A DNA stretch of 64,000 nucleotides, from positions 1,550,001 to 1,614,000 of the forward strand of contig NZ_CP054705.1 of assembly GCF_016495725.1 (NCBI RefSeq), written 5' to 3'. The position numbers were made by a program, and so were the translations under genes. Positions within the stretch are counted from its first letter, which is position 1. Each line of letters opens with the position of its first letter. The notes below the pieces were generated by a model. That model saw only the letters and a program-made list of their open reading frames with translations. It had not been told where the DNA came from and searched no databases. Shown here in pieces: positions 18,602-27,293 of this stretch. The stretch is from Salicibibacter cibarius (GTDB lineage Bacteria; Bacillota; Bacilli; Bacillales; Marinococcaceae).

Positions 18602-19610
18602 TGTGTGCTATGACATTACGATTATAGGTGGAGGACCGGCAGGCTTATATGCAGCTTTTTATAGTGGAATGCGCGATTTGAAGACGAAAGTGATCGAACA
18701 TGAAAAAGAGCTTGGCGGAAAAGTGAACGTGTACAAGGAGAAAACCATTTGGGACGTTGGAGGTTTACCGCCAACAAGTGGTTCTCAACTTATTTCACAG
18801 CTTATTAAACAAGCCTTAACCTTCCATCCTACGATTGCGTTGGGTGAGCAGGTCGTGGACATACGGAGAACGGATAATGGTTATTTTCAAATGAAAACGG
18901 ATCAAAACCGTAGCCATTATTCGAAAGCCATCATTTTGGCTACTGGTTATGGGATCTTACAACAAACCAAGTTAAACATAGAAGGGGCCGAGAAATTTGA
19001 AACGTCGAACCTACACTACGCGGTTACGGATCTAGAACACTTTCGGCAGAAACATGTCGTTATTTCGGGTGGAGGGAATTCGGCTGTTGATTGGGCCAAC
19101 GAACTTGAACCGATGGCTAAAAGTGTTACGGTTGTGCATCGACGTCATCAATTTGGAGGACACGAGAAATTTGTGACTAAGATGCGGCATTCTTCGGTGG
19201 ATATTTTGACCCCCTATGCCATTGACGACGTCAAAGCAAGCCCGGATGGTTGTTGTATCGAACAAGTAACATTGAAGCATTGCGAAAGTGGGTACTGTCA
19301 GTGGCGAAAGGCAGATGCAGTCCTCATCCATCACGGCTATCAACCGGATCTGAGTTTTCTTGATCATCATCCCCTGGGATTACAAGTGGAAGAACGTCGG
19401 TTGTATACCTCCCATCAAATGGAAACAGCAGCTTCGGGAATATTCGCGGCCGGTGATATCTCCAATCATCCAAGCAGTATACCACTTATTGCCGGGGCTT
19501 TTACGGAGGCTAGCTTAGCCGTCAATGCTGCAAAGCTTTATATCCATCCTGATGCCGACCGTTATGCTCGTGTCTCGTCCCATAATAATCGTTTTAAACA
19601 ACATAATTAA
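18591..19610 (+). CDS. Ferredoxin-NADP(+) reductase type 2 (YumC/YcgT-like)
   Basis: The 339-residue flavoprotein has an N-terminal FAD site (IIGGGPAGLYAAFYSG), the IWDVGGLPPTSG segment, a central NADPH Rossmann site (VVISGGGNSAVDWANE) and the C-terminal FAAGDIS FAD motif. It resembles thioredoxin reductase but lacks the CxxC pair, as TrxR-like ferredoxin-NADP reductases do. In an iron operon it could supply electrons to free iron from the imported siderophore or to a haem oxygenase; that role is inference. Start is GTG after GGGGGGA, overlapping the ATPase gene. Confidence 0.88.
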   Translation: MQDNVCYDITIIGGGPAGLYAAFYSGMRDLKTKVIEHEKELGGKVNVYKEKTIWDVGGLPPTSGSQLISQLIKQALTFHPTIALGEQVVDIRRTDNGYFQMKTDQNRSHYSKAIILATGYGILQQTKLNIEGAEKFETSNLHYAVTDLEHFRQKHVVISGGGNSAVDWANELEPMAKSVTVVHRRHQFGGHEKFVTKMRHSSVDILTPYAIDDVKASPDGCCIEQVTLKHCESGYCQWRKADAVLIHHGYQPDLSFLDHHPLGLQVEERRLYTSHQMETAASGIFAAGDISNHPSSIPLIAGAFTEASLAVNAAKLYIHPDADRYARVSSHNNRFKQHN

Positions 19611-19616
19611 AATAGG

Positions 19617-19879
19617 GACTGCCGAATAACGGAAAAAGATTGGCACATAAGCATTTTCCGTTGATGTTGTCAAAACTAGATGCAAGGAAATCTATCCTAA
19701 AAGCAGAAAACCCTTGCACTTTTGGAAACATACGGAGGGATGACGCTGCAATGGCGAGACTCCAGCGGAAAAACGGACGCGTCAAGACTCCGCAGCGCCG
19801 GTTTTGCGCGAGGAGGCTTGACCGTTCGTCCGCGAAAAGCGAAGCCATGGAAGCGGCATCCCGGCTTCAGCTGATATAG
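19617..19879 (+). repeat. Dispersed repeat R1, copy 1
   Basis: About 263 bases that match the reverse complement of 62670-62936 through most of its length, including ACGGAAAAAGA, AAGCATTTTCCGTTG, CGCCGGTTTTGCGCGAGGAGG and AAGCGAAGCCATGGAAGCGG. The centre resembles the GC-rich intergenic repeats seen in many Bacillaceae. It directly follows the siderophore operon. Confidence 0.85.
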
Positions 19880-20010
19880 GCAAGTTGTTCAGCAATCCCT
19901 AAATGAAAGGCAGAACTAATGAATTGTGAAAACAATGTAAAAGTACTGTGATCTGATTGAGATTTTAATTCTGCTTCATTTAAACATAGAATTGAATGAA
20001 TTGGATTAGT

Positions 20011-20095
20011 TGGAACGCCGCGTGCGGTGAAAGTCGCATGTGGGCTGTGAACGAGGGGAAAAAGGAACTATAACATCAAACTCTTATCTATTCTA
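20011..20095 (+). other. Possible group II intron fragment (domain V-like hairpin)
   Basis: GGAACGCCGCGTGCGG, a GAAA loop and CGCATGTGGGCTGTGAACGA form a hairpin that resembles conserved structural parts of Bacillus group II introns. No reverse transcriptase gene is nearby. It is either a decayed intron end or a chance likeness. Confidence 0.35.
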
Positions 20096-20166
20096 TGCAT
20101 AAGATTCAGTGTCCCCTTGAGTCAAAAGCTTAGATTGGTATATAAACCGGAACGGGGGAATCGATA

Positions 20167-20319
20167 ATGAAGGTTAAAATCCTCAATGCTGTGAGCGCGG
20201 GTGGATTGGAAAAGAAAATTAATCAATTTATCATTGAAAACGAGCAGGTCGAAATAAAAAACATACAAATAACAGCTGGATATCAAAATACGGTGGCTTT
20301 AATTGTGTATGAAGAGTAA
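20167..20319 (+). CDS. Small Cse60-like sporulation protein (50 aa)
   Basis: A 50-residue frame starts at an ATG 7 bases after CGGGGGA and reads MKVKILNAVSAGGLEKKIN to TAGYQNTVALIVYEE. The MKVKI opening, the LEKKINQFI helix and the closing ALIVYE strand resemble Cse60, a small mother-cell sporulation protein of bacilli. No membrane segment. It is the only intact gene between the reductase and the relic at 20887. Confidence 0.6.
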   Translation: MKVKILNAVSAGGLEKKINQFIIENEQVEIKNIQITAGYQNTVALIVYEE

Positions 20320-20481
20320 TTTTATACGTTTATTAGAGAAAGTGGTGGCACAGTACCTGAGAAGCGTGTAATGAACCTGGAGAAATAGCTGCTAGAGGTC
20401 TGTTTCAGAAATTTTTTCTCCCTTTGTCTATACCCACAGTCCCTGATGAAACAGTTGTCAGGTAGACACTTTTGTTGATTT

Positions 20482-20642
20482 CATCCATCATACAAGGCGA
20501 TCGATGCAAGGGCGTTGCCCGATCCTTTGAGCGGCTCAACCCATGCTGAGAAGTCATGTTCCCGTCCCTCAAAAGGAAGGAATACTAATCCTAGGGGTAC
20601 GCCAAACTCGAGCGGTTCACCTCCCACGGGAAGAAGAAAACG
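20482..20642 (-). pseudogene. C-terminal gene fragment similar to 59381-59620
   Basis: A minus-strand frame with no start reads LEFGVPLGLVFLPFEGREHDF to a stop at 20482. The fragment at 59381-59620 has FGVPLGVLSPFIEGREQF, also on the minus strand. At DNA level they share TGTTCCCGTCCCTC and AGGGGTACGCCAAAC-like blocks. I do not recognise the parent protein. Confidence 0.5.
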
Positions 20643-20728
20643 TCATGGTTCATTTCCATTCATTAAGCAAAGTCTGTTATGATAAAGGCTCTTCACCAAA
20701 ATCTATCGTTGTTATCAGTAAATAATAT

Positions 20729-20846
20729 GGTAATAACGCTAGCTAGCTACGGAAAAACACGGAAAGCTCAGTGTTTTTCCGTAGCGGTTCCCATCGTTCA
20801 TCATTACATCTATTTTTCAACTATAAATTTTAGTGTTGGCCCTTGA
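20729..20846 (-). repeat. Dispersed repeat R2, copy in reverse orientation
   Basis: Its reverse complement matches 49917-50045 and the ends of 39264-39540, sharing the CCAACACTAAAATYTATRGTTGA start, ACCGCTACGGAAAAACACTG and CCGTGTTTTTCC. Within this copy GCTACGGAAAAACAC and GTGTTTTTCCGTAGC form a perfect hairpin. Confidence 0.8.
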
Positions 20847-20886
20847 CAAAAAGCTTTGCAAATCCAATAATTAATTTCTGGAAAAT

Positions 20887-21165
20887 TTGAACAAAAGTAC
20901 CGATCTACAAAAAATGTTGCAGTTATCATTTGGGCGCTTGCTCAACGTAATGGAATTGGAAACCGAGTGGATTTTTTTAACGGAAGATGAGACATCTTAT
21001 GAACTGGTTTCACATTACGAGTATCCTCGGAACAATGGAGGTGCAGGATCGCCCGCAAGCAGCGAGCCACACGTTGGAGCACCGGTGGTTCGAATTATAA
21101 CGTACGACGATGGTCGTAGAGAAGGTCTTATCAATGATAAGGCCTTTTTTGTATGGAATTTTTAG
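20887..21165 (+). pseudogene. Truncated sensor-kinase-like fragment (GAF N-terminus)
   Basis: The 92-residue frame opens at a TTG and contains LQLSFGRLLNVMELETEWIF LTEDE, which looks like the start of a GAF domain as found at the N-terminus of some sensor histidine kinases. The similarity stops near residue 45 and the rest is unrelated, ending in a terminator. I read it as a relic of a two-component kinase; no response regulator is nearby. Confidence 0.45.
21122..21151 (+). terminator. Rho-independent terminator
   Basis: AAGGTCTTATC and GATAAGGCCTT arms around a 3-base loop, followed by T6. Confidence 0.75.
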
Positions 21166-21251
21166 ACAATCGATTGATTTTTCCGGAAAAGATAAGTGGC
21201 ATGATATACATAGAAGCACTTTGACAGTATGAAAAATGAAGGAGGAAAACG

Positions 21252-21788
21252 ATGCAAACATTAACCATCGGCATTATTTTAGGAAGTACACGTCCAGGAC
21301 GCGTAAGCCCACAAGTAGGATATTGGGTCAAAGATTTGGCTGACCAACGAGGAGATGCAAACTATGAAATCGTGGATATTGCTGACTATAAACTTCCTTT
21401 GGAAGGCACCGGTGAAGAGCCGGGATTCATGGCATGGTCAGAGAAACTATACAGCCTGGATGGATTTGTGTTTATTGTCCCGGAATACAATCACAGCATT
21501 CCGGCTGTATTAAAGCATGCCCTGGATTCCGCACACGATGAATGGAGCAATAAAGCAGCCGGGATCGTTAGCTATGGTTCAATAGGTGGCGCCCGTGCAG
21601 TTGAACATTTACGCGGGATCTTGGGAGAATTGAAAGTTGCGGACGTCCGCAAACACCCAACATTATCGATATTCACTGATTTTGAGGATTTTACAGTATT
21701 TAAGCCGGCTGAATTACACATGAACAATGTCAATGTCATGTTGGATGAAACGATTGCTTGGAGCGGTGTGCTAAAAACTTTACGATAA
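21252..21788 (+). CDS. NADPH-dependent FMN reductase family protein
   Basis: The 178-residue flavodoxin-like protein has the phosphate loop GSTRPGRVSPQVG and the flavin-binding PEYNHSIPAVLKHALD stretch of the NADPH-dependent FMN reductase/azoreductase family, then SYGSIGGARAVEHLR. It should reduce FMN or quinone/azo compounds in the cytoplasm. GGAGGAAAACG precedes the ATG. The MFS exporter follows 67 bases later, which suggests a detoxification pair. Confidence 0.88.
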   Translation: MQTLTIGIILGSTRPGRVSPQVGYWVKDLADQRGDANYEIVDIADYKLPLEGTGEEPGFMAWSEKLYSLDGFVFIVPEYNHSIPAVLKHALDSAHDEWSNKAAGIVSYGSIGGARAVEHLRGILGELKVADVRKHPTLSIFTDFEDFTVFKPAELHMNNVNVMLDETIAWSGVLKTLR

Positions 21789-21855
21789 TATTTGCATTAA
21801 CGGCTAACACAGATAATCGGCTTGTAGCACACGCAAAAGGGAGGTGATGGAAGAG

Positions 21856-23403
21856 ATGCGTGATATAAGTAGAAGGGAAGAACTCCCGGGAGCAGCAACA
21901 TGGCGGGAGTGGATGGGCTTAGGAGCTTTGACCTTGGCGGTTTTCATGCTCGCTACAGATATGACCGTCCTGTTTCTCGCCATGCCATCCATCGCCGCCG
22001 ACTTAACACCGGGTGCCACGCAAATGCTTTGGATGATTCACATTGGCGAATTGCTGGCCGTAGGATTTGCGCTAACGATGGGGCGTCTGGGCGACAGCAT
22101 CGGGAGGAGACGTCTACTCGTTATTGGCATATCGGTATATGGCTTAGCCTCCCTTATGGCGGCATTTTCGACAGAAGCTTGGATGCTGATTGCAACCCGT
22201 GCCCTTCTTGGTGTAGCGACTGCAACAGTGATGCCGTCCACGATGTCATTATTGCGGAATATGTTTTTCGATCCGAAGCAATTTTCAGTAGCCATTGCCA
22301 TTAATCTCAGCGCATTCTCTGCCGGTATGGCCTTAGGCCCTCCAATGGGCGGCTTACTCTTGGATCATTTTTGGTGGGGGGCAGTATTTCTCATCAATGT
22401 TCCGGTTGCCATTGGATTGCTGGCAGTATCACCCCTTCTCCCTGAGTATCGCAACAAGGATTCGAAGCGTATGGATTTTGTTAGTGTCCTGTTGTCTTCA
22501 TTTGCATTGGTAGCTTTGATTTTCGGTTTACAGGAAATGGCTAACGATGGTTTCAACTTGTTTTACGGCGGATCGGTAGTGACTGGCATAGCAGTCGGAT
22601 TTCTGTTCATTAAGCGACAAATGAGCACGGAAGACCCATTGTTGGATTTGCACATGTTTCGGATCCCCGTCTTTCGTTTTTCATTGATCGCTGTGACGGT
22701 TGTATTACTAGTAACTACTGGGGCAGATATGCTTTTTGCCCAACATTTGCAAGCCGTTGTTGGTCTTACATCAACAGAGGCAGGACTCTTGCTAATCATC
22801 CCTGCGATCTTGTCGATGGCCGGCACTTTAATCGCCCCGGCACTTACACGGTGGATGCGCCCGGCATACGCCATGGGGTATGGCCTTCTTACTGCAGTAG
22901 GGGGCGCATTGCTTATCATGTTAACTGTGCAAGATACTGGAGCAATTATCTTGATTATTGGTGTATCACTTATTGGATTTGGCGTAGGACCTGCGATGAC
23001 GATTGCGAGTGAGCAAATTATTTCAAGTGTTCCGCAAGAACGTGCCGGTACTGCTTCAGCGATGTCCGATGTCAGCAGTGGACTCGGTTCTGTGTTGAGC
23101 ATTGCATTTATCGGGAGTCTAGGAATGCTGGTTTACCGTTGGTCTTTAATGGGTTCGATTCCTGCCGGTGTACCACCGGAAATAGCACATTCGGCCATGG
23201 AAAACGTCGGTACTGCCGTTGCAGTATCAGATAGGTTCCCGGAAATGCTTCCAGTCATACAGTCTTCATTTACAGTCGCGCTTCAAGCGATATATGGAAT
23301 AGCCGCCATCGGTTTGTTTGTCTTAATGATCATCATCGTATGGAAGCTCAGATATGTAAGGCAAGATGATAAAGCCTCTTCTAAACAGGAAACATCGTTT
23401 TGA
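21856..23403 (+). CDS. MFS multidrug exporter, DHA2 family (14 TM)
   Basis: About 515 residues with 14 hydrophobic helices. Motif A reads GRLGDSIGRRRLLVIG and the helix-4/5 region RALLGVATATVMPSTMSLL is typical of the DHA2 drug:H+ antiporters (SmvA/QacA type). It should export cationic or amphipathic compounds. The AAGGGAGGTGAT ribosome site fits ATG 21856; the frame's earlier GTG and ATG lie within that site. The carboxy end overlaps an unused upstream extension of the next gene. Confidence 0.9.
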   Translation: MRDISRREELPGAATWREWMGLGALTLAVFMLATDMTVLFLAMPSIAADLTPGATQMLWMIHIGELLAVGFALTMGRLGDSIGRRRLLVIGISVYGLASLMAAFSTEAWMLIATRALLGVATATVMPSTMSLLRNMFFDPKQFSVAIAINLSAFSAGMALGPPMGGLLLDHFWWGAVFLINVPVAIGLLAVSPLLPEYRNKDSKRMDFVSVLLSSFALVALIFGLQEMANDGFNLFYGGSVVTGIAVGFLFIKRQMSTEDPLLDLHMFRIPVFRFSLIAVTVVLLVTTGADMLFAQHLQAVVGLTSTEAGLLLIIPAILSMAGTLIAPALTRWMRPAYAMGYGLLTAVGGALLIMLTVQDTGAIILIIGVSLIGFGVGPAMTIASEQIISSVPQERAGTASAMSDVSSGLGSVLSIAFIGSLGMLVYRWSLMGSIPAGVPPEIAHSAMENVGTAVAVSDRFPEMLPVIQSSFTVALQAIYGIAAIGLFVLMIIIVWKLRYVRQDDKASSKQETSF

Positions 23404-23494
23404 AGAGACAGTATATCTATCTTACGGTCACGTTTGTGTGCAAACTCAAGTGATCTCACGGGCGAGTTGTGAAAACGGCGATAGGAGGATAATT

Positions 23495-24040
23495 ATGAAA
23501 CATGCCATTGTATTTGGAGGGACAGGGATGCTTGCAGGGGCAACAAAATGGTTGATTGAAACTACAGATCATATATCAATAATTGGGAGAAACAAACACA
23601 AGTTAGAACAGCTATATTCGGATCATGATAATAGTGATTTACGGCTCGTCACATTAGATTATAAGGATAATGAGGCTTTACGCCATTTTATGCGACAAAC
23701 CATTCAAACGTATGGCCCCATTGACCTTGTTGTATCCTGGATTCATAGCGTTGCGCCTGATGCTATACCGATCATCCTTGATGAACTTACTCATCAAGAA
23801 CACCAATGGCGCTTTGTTCACATTAAAGGGAGCAGTCATGATCTTTCATCCATTCTGGCCGAAATTCCCGTCCCAAGGAACTGCCGGTATTGTGATGTGC
23901 AGCTCGGATTTAAAGTTGAGGCGAATGTTTCACGGTGGCTAACTCATAAAGAAATTTCCAATGGAGTTATTTCAGCTATCCATTATGACAAGAAGAAAAC
24001 TGTTGTTGGAATACTATACCCTTGGAGTAAAAGACCGTAG
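23495..24040 (+). CDS. Short-chain dehydrogenase/reductase-like protein
   Basis: The 181-residue protein starts at ATG 23495, preceded by AGGAGGATAATT, and opens with a Rossmann site (HAIVFGGTGMLAG) and a NADP-preferring SIIGRNKHKLEQL segment. It lacks the usual Tyr-x3-Lys active site and is shorter than classical SDRs, so it may be a small atypical NAD(P)-binding protein. Family members of this size occur widely in bacilli with unknown function. Confidence 0.7.
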   Translation: MKHAIVFGGTGMLAGATKWLIETTDHISIIGRNKHKLEQLYSDHDNSDLRLVTLDYKDNEALRHFMRQTIQTYGPIDLVVSWIHSVAPDAIPIILDELTHQEHQWRFVHIKGSSHDLSSILAEIPVPRNCRYCDVQLGFKVEANVSRWLTHKEISNGVISAIHYDKKKTVVGILYPWSKRP

Positions 24041-24084
24041 TAGATGGCTTGTTTAAGTAAATTCATATTTAGGGGAGAAGATGG

Positions 24085-24957
24085 ATGATGACTCAACAAC
24101 AATTGCCTCAATGGGCAAAGGATTATTTGCATTATATTCAAGTGCCGGTTAGAGAACCTTCCCAATCATATTTAAAAGAAATGATCACCGCTCATTTAAA
24201 TCGAATACCTTTTGAGAATATCAGTACATTGCTGCATTATAAGAAATACCATGAAGAAAAAAAGCTCGTTCCAGATGCAAAAAAGTTTGTGAAACAATTA
24301 TTTCAGCAGGACATGAGCGGAACGTGTTATATGCTGAATAGCAGTCTCCATCAGTTGTTAAAGCAACTTGGCTTTCATAGCCGTTACACTTTCTTGGGCG
24401 GGGGGCATGTAGCTTTGCTTGTTCGACTTCCCGGTGAAGAGGAAGAATTGTATGTTGATGTCGGAAATGGTGCCCCTTTTTTTGAACCTATCCGAATAGA
24501 GACAGACCCGGGAAATGTTTCGGAATATGGGGGAATTGAGGTGAGACTTCGTCCGGGAGATGAATTCGGAACGTATAAATATTACCGGTATGTAGATGGA
24601 ACGTTACTCACGGATATGGATTGGTCTTTTGACACAAAGAAAATCTATCAATTTGATGATTTTCAACCGGCAATACAGAAATATTTCCGGCCCAACGGCG
24701 TATTTACATCTGTTTTACGCTGTCAGATCTGGCAATTAAGTCAAAAACGTTCATTATCCTTGGTCAATAATGTTTTAAGTATCCGATATAGCAATAGAAA
24801 AATAGAGAAGCATATCCTAAACGATCGTTTCGAAGTTCGAGACGTCATCGAGAATGAATTTAAGCTCCCGAAACTGCCTGTCGAAGAGGCTATTGAAATT
24901 CTTGAAGGAATGGGCATTAATATTTTTCAAGAACCAACAGAAAAGGCGGAAGCGTGA
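24085..24957 (+). CDS. Arylamine N-acetyltransferase
   Basis: The 290-residue enzyme has the NAT catalytic triad: Cys81 in SGTCYMLNS, His108 in GGGHVALLV and Asp125 in YVDVGNG, with the RIPFENIS opening. NATs move acetyl from acetyl-CoA to aromatic amines and hydrazines in the cytoplasm. AGGGGAGAAG lies upstream of overlapping ATGs at 24085 and 24088. With the FMN/azo reductase and exporter upstream it fits a xenobiotic-handling group, though they may not be one transcript. Confidence 0.92.
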   Translation: MMTQQQLPQWAKDYLHYIQVPVREPSQSYLKEMITAHLNRIPFENISTLLHYKKYHEEKKLVPDAKKFVKQLFQQDMSGTCYMLNSSLHQLLKQLGFHSRYTFLGGGHVALLVRLPGEEEELYVDVGNGAPFFEPIRIETDPGNVSEYGGIEVRLRPGDEFGTYKYYRYVDGTLLTDMDWSFDTKKIYQFDDFQPAIQKYFRPNGVFTSVLRCQIWQLSQKRSLSLVNNVLSIRYSNRKIEKHILNDRFEVRDVIENEFKLPKLPVEEAIEILEGMGINIFQEPTEKAEA

Positions 24958-25026
24958 GGATAGGAACGTATTAGAGAAGCAGGTATTGGTGGCTGTGTTC
25001 TTCGAGGAAAAGATCTATCCTTAAGC

Positions 25027-25057
25027 AGCCGCATTTATCAACGGGAAAAATGCGGCT
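25027..25057 (+). terminator. Terminator-like hairpin after the NAT gene
   Basis: AGCCGCATTT and AAAATGCGGCT arms with a 9-base loop; no long T run follows. Confidence 0.5.
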
Positions 25058-25142
25058 TCACGATGCCAAGAGTAAGAAGCTTTCGCCACAATCCAACTTC
25101 ACGGGATCGAGATGTGGATGTTCGACATTATAATGCCGAGAG

Positions 25143-26060
25143 TTAGTTTTTGCCTAATAGGTCAGCTAGCGCGTCCTCCGCCTTTTCATATTGAAATTGA
25201 AACTCCGATTCCAGTGTACGTGCCGGTATGACCTTTTGTCCTTCGACAACGAGCACGCTCATTTCTCCGAGGGCTGTCCGCACCGCAACAGCCGGGGCAG
25301 GAAGCCAATGGGGGCGCTTCAGAACAGTGGCGATTTTTTTGCCAAAGTCACGCATGCGCTCCGGGTTTGGGGCAGTGACGTTATAAACACCTTCGACATG
25401 GGCCTGTTCCAATGCATGGATAATAAAAGCGGCAACATCATCACGGTGGACCCAGGAATACCATTGTTTTCCATTCCCGATTGGACCGCCGACGCCGAGT
25501 TTATAAGGCATCATCATTTTCGGGAGTGCCCCTTCACGAGCATCGAGAATCAAGCCAAATCTCCCGTATATCGTACGAACGCCGAGATCTTCCGCGGGCT
25601 TTGCTTCTTGTTCCCATCGTTCACTTACTTTCTGTAAAAAATTTTGATTTGCCGGAGCACTGTCTTCGGTAAATGTTTCTGTTTCCGAGATGCCGTAGTA
25701 ACCCATGGCCGACGCACTTATGAAAGCATTTGGAGGTCCGTCACTTAAGTTTTCCATCAAACGGATGCATTCCCTCGTCGCTTCAATTCTGCTGTTTTTA
25801 ATGCGTGCTTTGTGCTTTTCGGTCCATCTGCTGCTTATGGAAGCGCCTGCCAAATTAACGATCGCATCTACATTTTCCAGCATCTGTTCCGGTTTGTTAT
25901 CCGATAACCATTCGATATACTGCAAGTTATCTTCATTCTGTTTGTTTTGCGAATTTCTTGTTAGAATGGAGACGGAGTGGCCAAGGGAACGCAGCTTATT
26001 CGTTAGTGTTTTTCCGACGAGGCCTGTCCCTCCCGTAATCACGACATGCATGGGGTTCAC
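25143..26060 (-). CDS. yfhF: TIGR01777-family NAD-dependent epimerase YfhF
   Basis: The 305-residue protein has the Rossmann motif ITGGTGLVGKTL, AGASISSRWTEKHK, the SASAMGYYG active-site stretch with Tyr, and WYSWVHRDDVAAFI, all typical of the TIGR01777/YfcH sugar-nucleotide epimerase-like family; the C-terminal DUF1731 part follows. Substrate unknown. In B. subtilis yfhF also lies divergently beside recX, and only about 70 bases separate the two starts here. Confidence 0.88.
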   Translation of the reverse strand: MNPMHVVITGGTGLVGKTLTNKLRSLGHSVSILTRNSQNKQNEDNLQYIEWLSDNKPEQMLENVDAIVNLAGASISSRWTEKHKARIKNSRIEATRECIRLMENLSDGPPNAFISASAMGYYGISETETFTEDSAPANQNFLQKVSERWEQEAKPAEDLGVRTIYGRFGLILDAREGALPKMMMPYKLGVGGPIGNGKQWYSWVHRDDVAAFIIHALEQAHVEGVYNVTAPNPERMRDFGKKIATVLKRPHWLPAPAVAVRTALGEMSVLVVEGQKVIPARTLESEFQFQYEKAEDALADLLGKN

Positions 26061-26129
26061 TCCTTCATTTTACGACGATTTATTGTTCTTTTCCCTATTC
26101 GTGCGGTTGAAAAACAAGCAGGTGATCAT

Positions 26130-26945
26130 ATGAAAATTTCAAGAATTACAACACAAAAAAAAGATGCACATCGTTACAATTTGTATATTGAGGATGGCCA
26201 AGGCGAGCGATTTGCTTGTGGTGTCCACGAAAATATTTTGGTGCGTTGGGAATTGGCGAAGGACAAAGAAATAACGGCTGCCGAATTGGATGAAATCATT
26301 CAAGACGATAACGTGGAGAAAGCGAACAAAAAGGCACTGCATTTTTTAGCAAAACGAATGCGCACGGAAACGGAAGTGCGCGACAAGCTTCAGAACGAAG
26401 CGATTCCCAGCGAGCATATCGAACCGGTTGTTGAACGGATGAAGGCCATCGGGTATATCAATGATAAAGAATATGCCCATACGTATGTGCGCACCATGAT
26501 GAGCACGACAGATAAAGGGCCGGGGAGCATGCGCCGATATTTGCAGGAGAAAGGCGTTAATGATCTCGCCATTACGGGAGCGCTGGAACAATACGATGAG
26601 GAAAAGCAGATTGATGTTATTTTAAAAGTAATCGAGAAAAAGGAGAAAACAACGTCCAAAGATAGCCTTACAATGAAAAAGAAAAAGCTGACCGAGGCAT
26701 TGTTGCGTAAAGGTTTTAAGCAGTCGACGGTTGCCGTTGCATTCGAAGCGCACGATTTTAGTCGGGATGCAAACGATGAGCGGCAAGCGTTACACTTGCA
26801 GGCGGAAAAGGCAGCGAATAAACTTAAGAGACGATATGAACAAGGGGAAGTAAAGCAGAAACTGAAAGAACAACTGTACAAAAAAGGTTTTTCATTGGCG
26901 ATGATTGATGAATACCTCGAAACGCTAGACGAAGAAAGAAGGTAA
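26130..26945 (+). CDS. recX: Recombination regulator RecX
   Basis: The 271-residue protein is built of repeated three-helix RecX units: KALHFLAKRMRTETEVRDKL, IGYINDKEYAHTYV, KGPGSMRRYLQEKGV and a C-terminal KLKEQLYKKGFSLAMIDEYL. RecX binds RecA filaments and modulates strand exchange. ATG 26130 follows GCAGGTGATC; the frame's upstream extension reaches into the divergent promoter and is discarded. It is followed at once by yfhH, as in B. subtilis. Confidence 0.92.
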   Translation: MKISRITTQKKDAHRYNLYIEDGQGERFACGVHENILVRWELAKDKEITAAELDEIIQDDNVEKANKKALHFLAKRMRTETEVRDKLQNEAIPSEHIEPVVERMKAIGYINDKEYAHTYVRTMMSTTDKGPGSMRRYLQEKGVNDLAITGALEQYDEEKQIDVILKVIEKKEKTTSKDSLTMKKKKLTEALLRKGFKQSTVAVAFEAHDFSRDANDERQALHLQAEKAANKLKRRYEQGEVKQKLKEQLYKKGFSLAMIDEYLETLDEERR

Positions 26946-26951
26946 AACAAG

Positions 26952-27272
26952 GTGAATCAACGTTACGGTCAAATGACAAATCAAGAATTAACTGCAGAGG
27001 TTGCACGATTAAATGAACTGGCGAAAAAGGCTGAACAAAAAGGAATGGTCAGTGAATTTGCGGTTCATGAGCGAAAAAAGGTGATTGCCCAGTCGTATTT
27101 GTTAAATCCGGATGATTTCAACCCGGGAGAAACGTATACGGTTGGCGAGCCTGGTGCGGACGAAAGCAGCTTTGTCATCTCTTATATGAACGGCGTTTTT
27201 GCTTGGGGGTACAGGGATGGGGAAGCGTCGCTGTCGGCCATTCCAATTGCACTTTTAACGAATAAAACGTGA
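26952..27272 (+). CDS. yfhH: YfhH family protein (DUF1811)
   Basis: A 106-residue cytoplasmic protein with helix-rich N-terminal half (MTNQELTAEVARLNELA) and a beta-rich C-terminal half (YTVGEPG..FVISYMNGVFAWGYR), matching YfhH/DUF1811. Function unknown. It starts at GTG 26952, 6 bases after the recX stop, so translation is probably coupled to recX. A strong terminator overlaps its end. Confidence 0.85.
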   Translation: MNQRYGQMTNQELTAEVARLNELAKKAEQKGMVSEFAVHERKKVIAQSYLLNPDDFNPGETYTVGEPGADESSFVISYMNGVFAWGYRDGEASLSAIPIALLTNKT

Positions 27273-27293
27273 ACGATAAACATCGTTCACGTT
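27266..27293. terminator. Bidirectional terminator between yfhH and yfhP
   Basis: Perfect 12-base arms AACGTGAACGAT and ATCGTTCACGTT; it overlaps the last codons of both genes. Confidence 0.75.
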
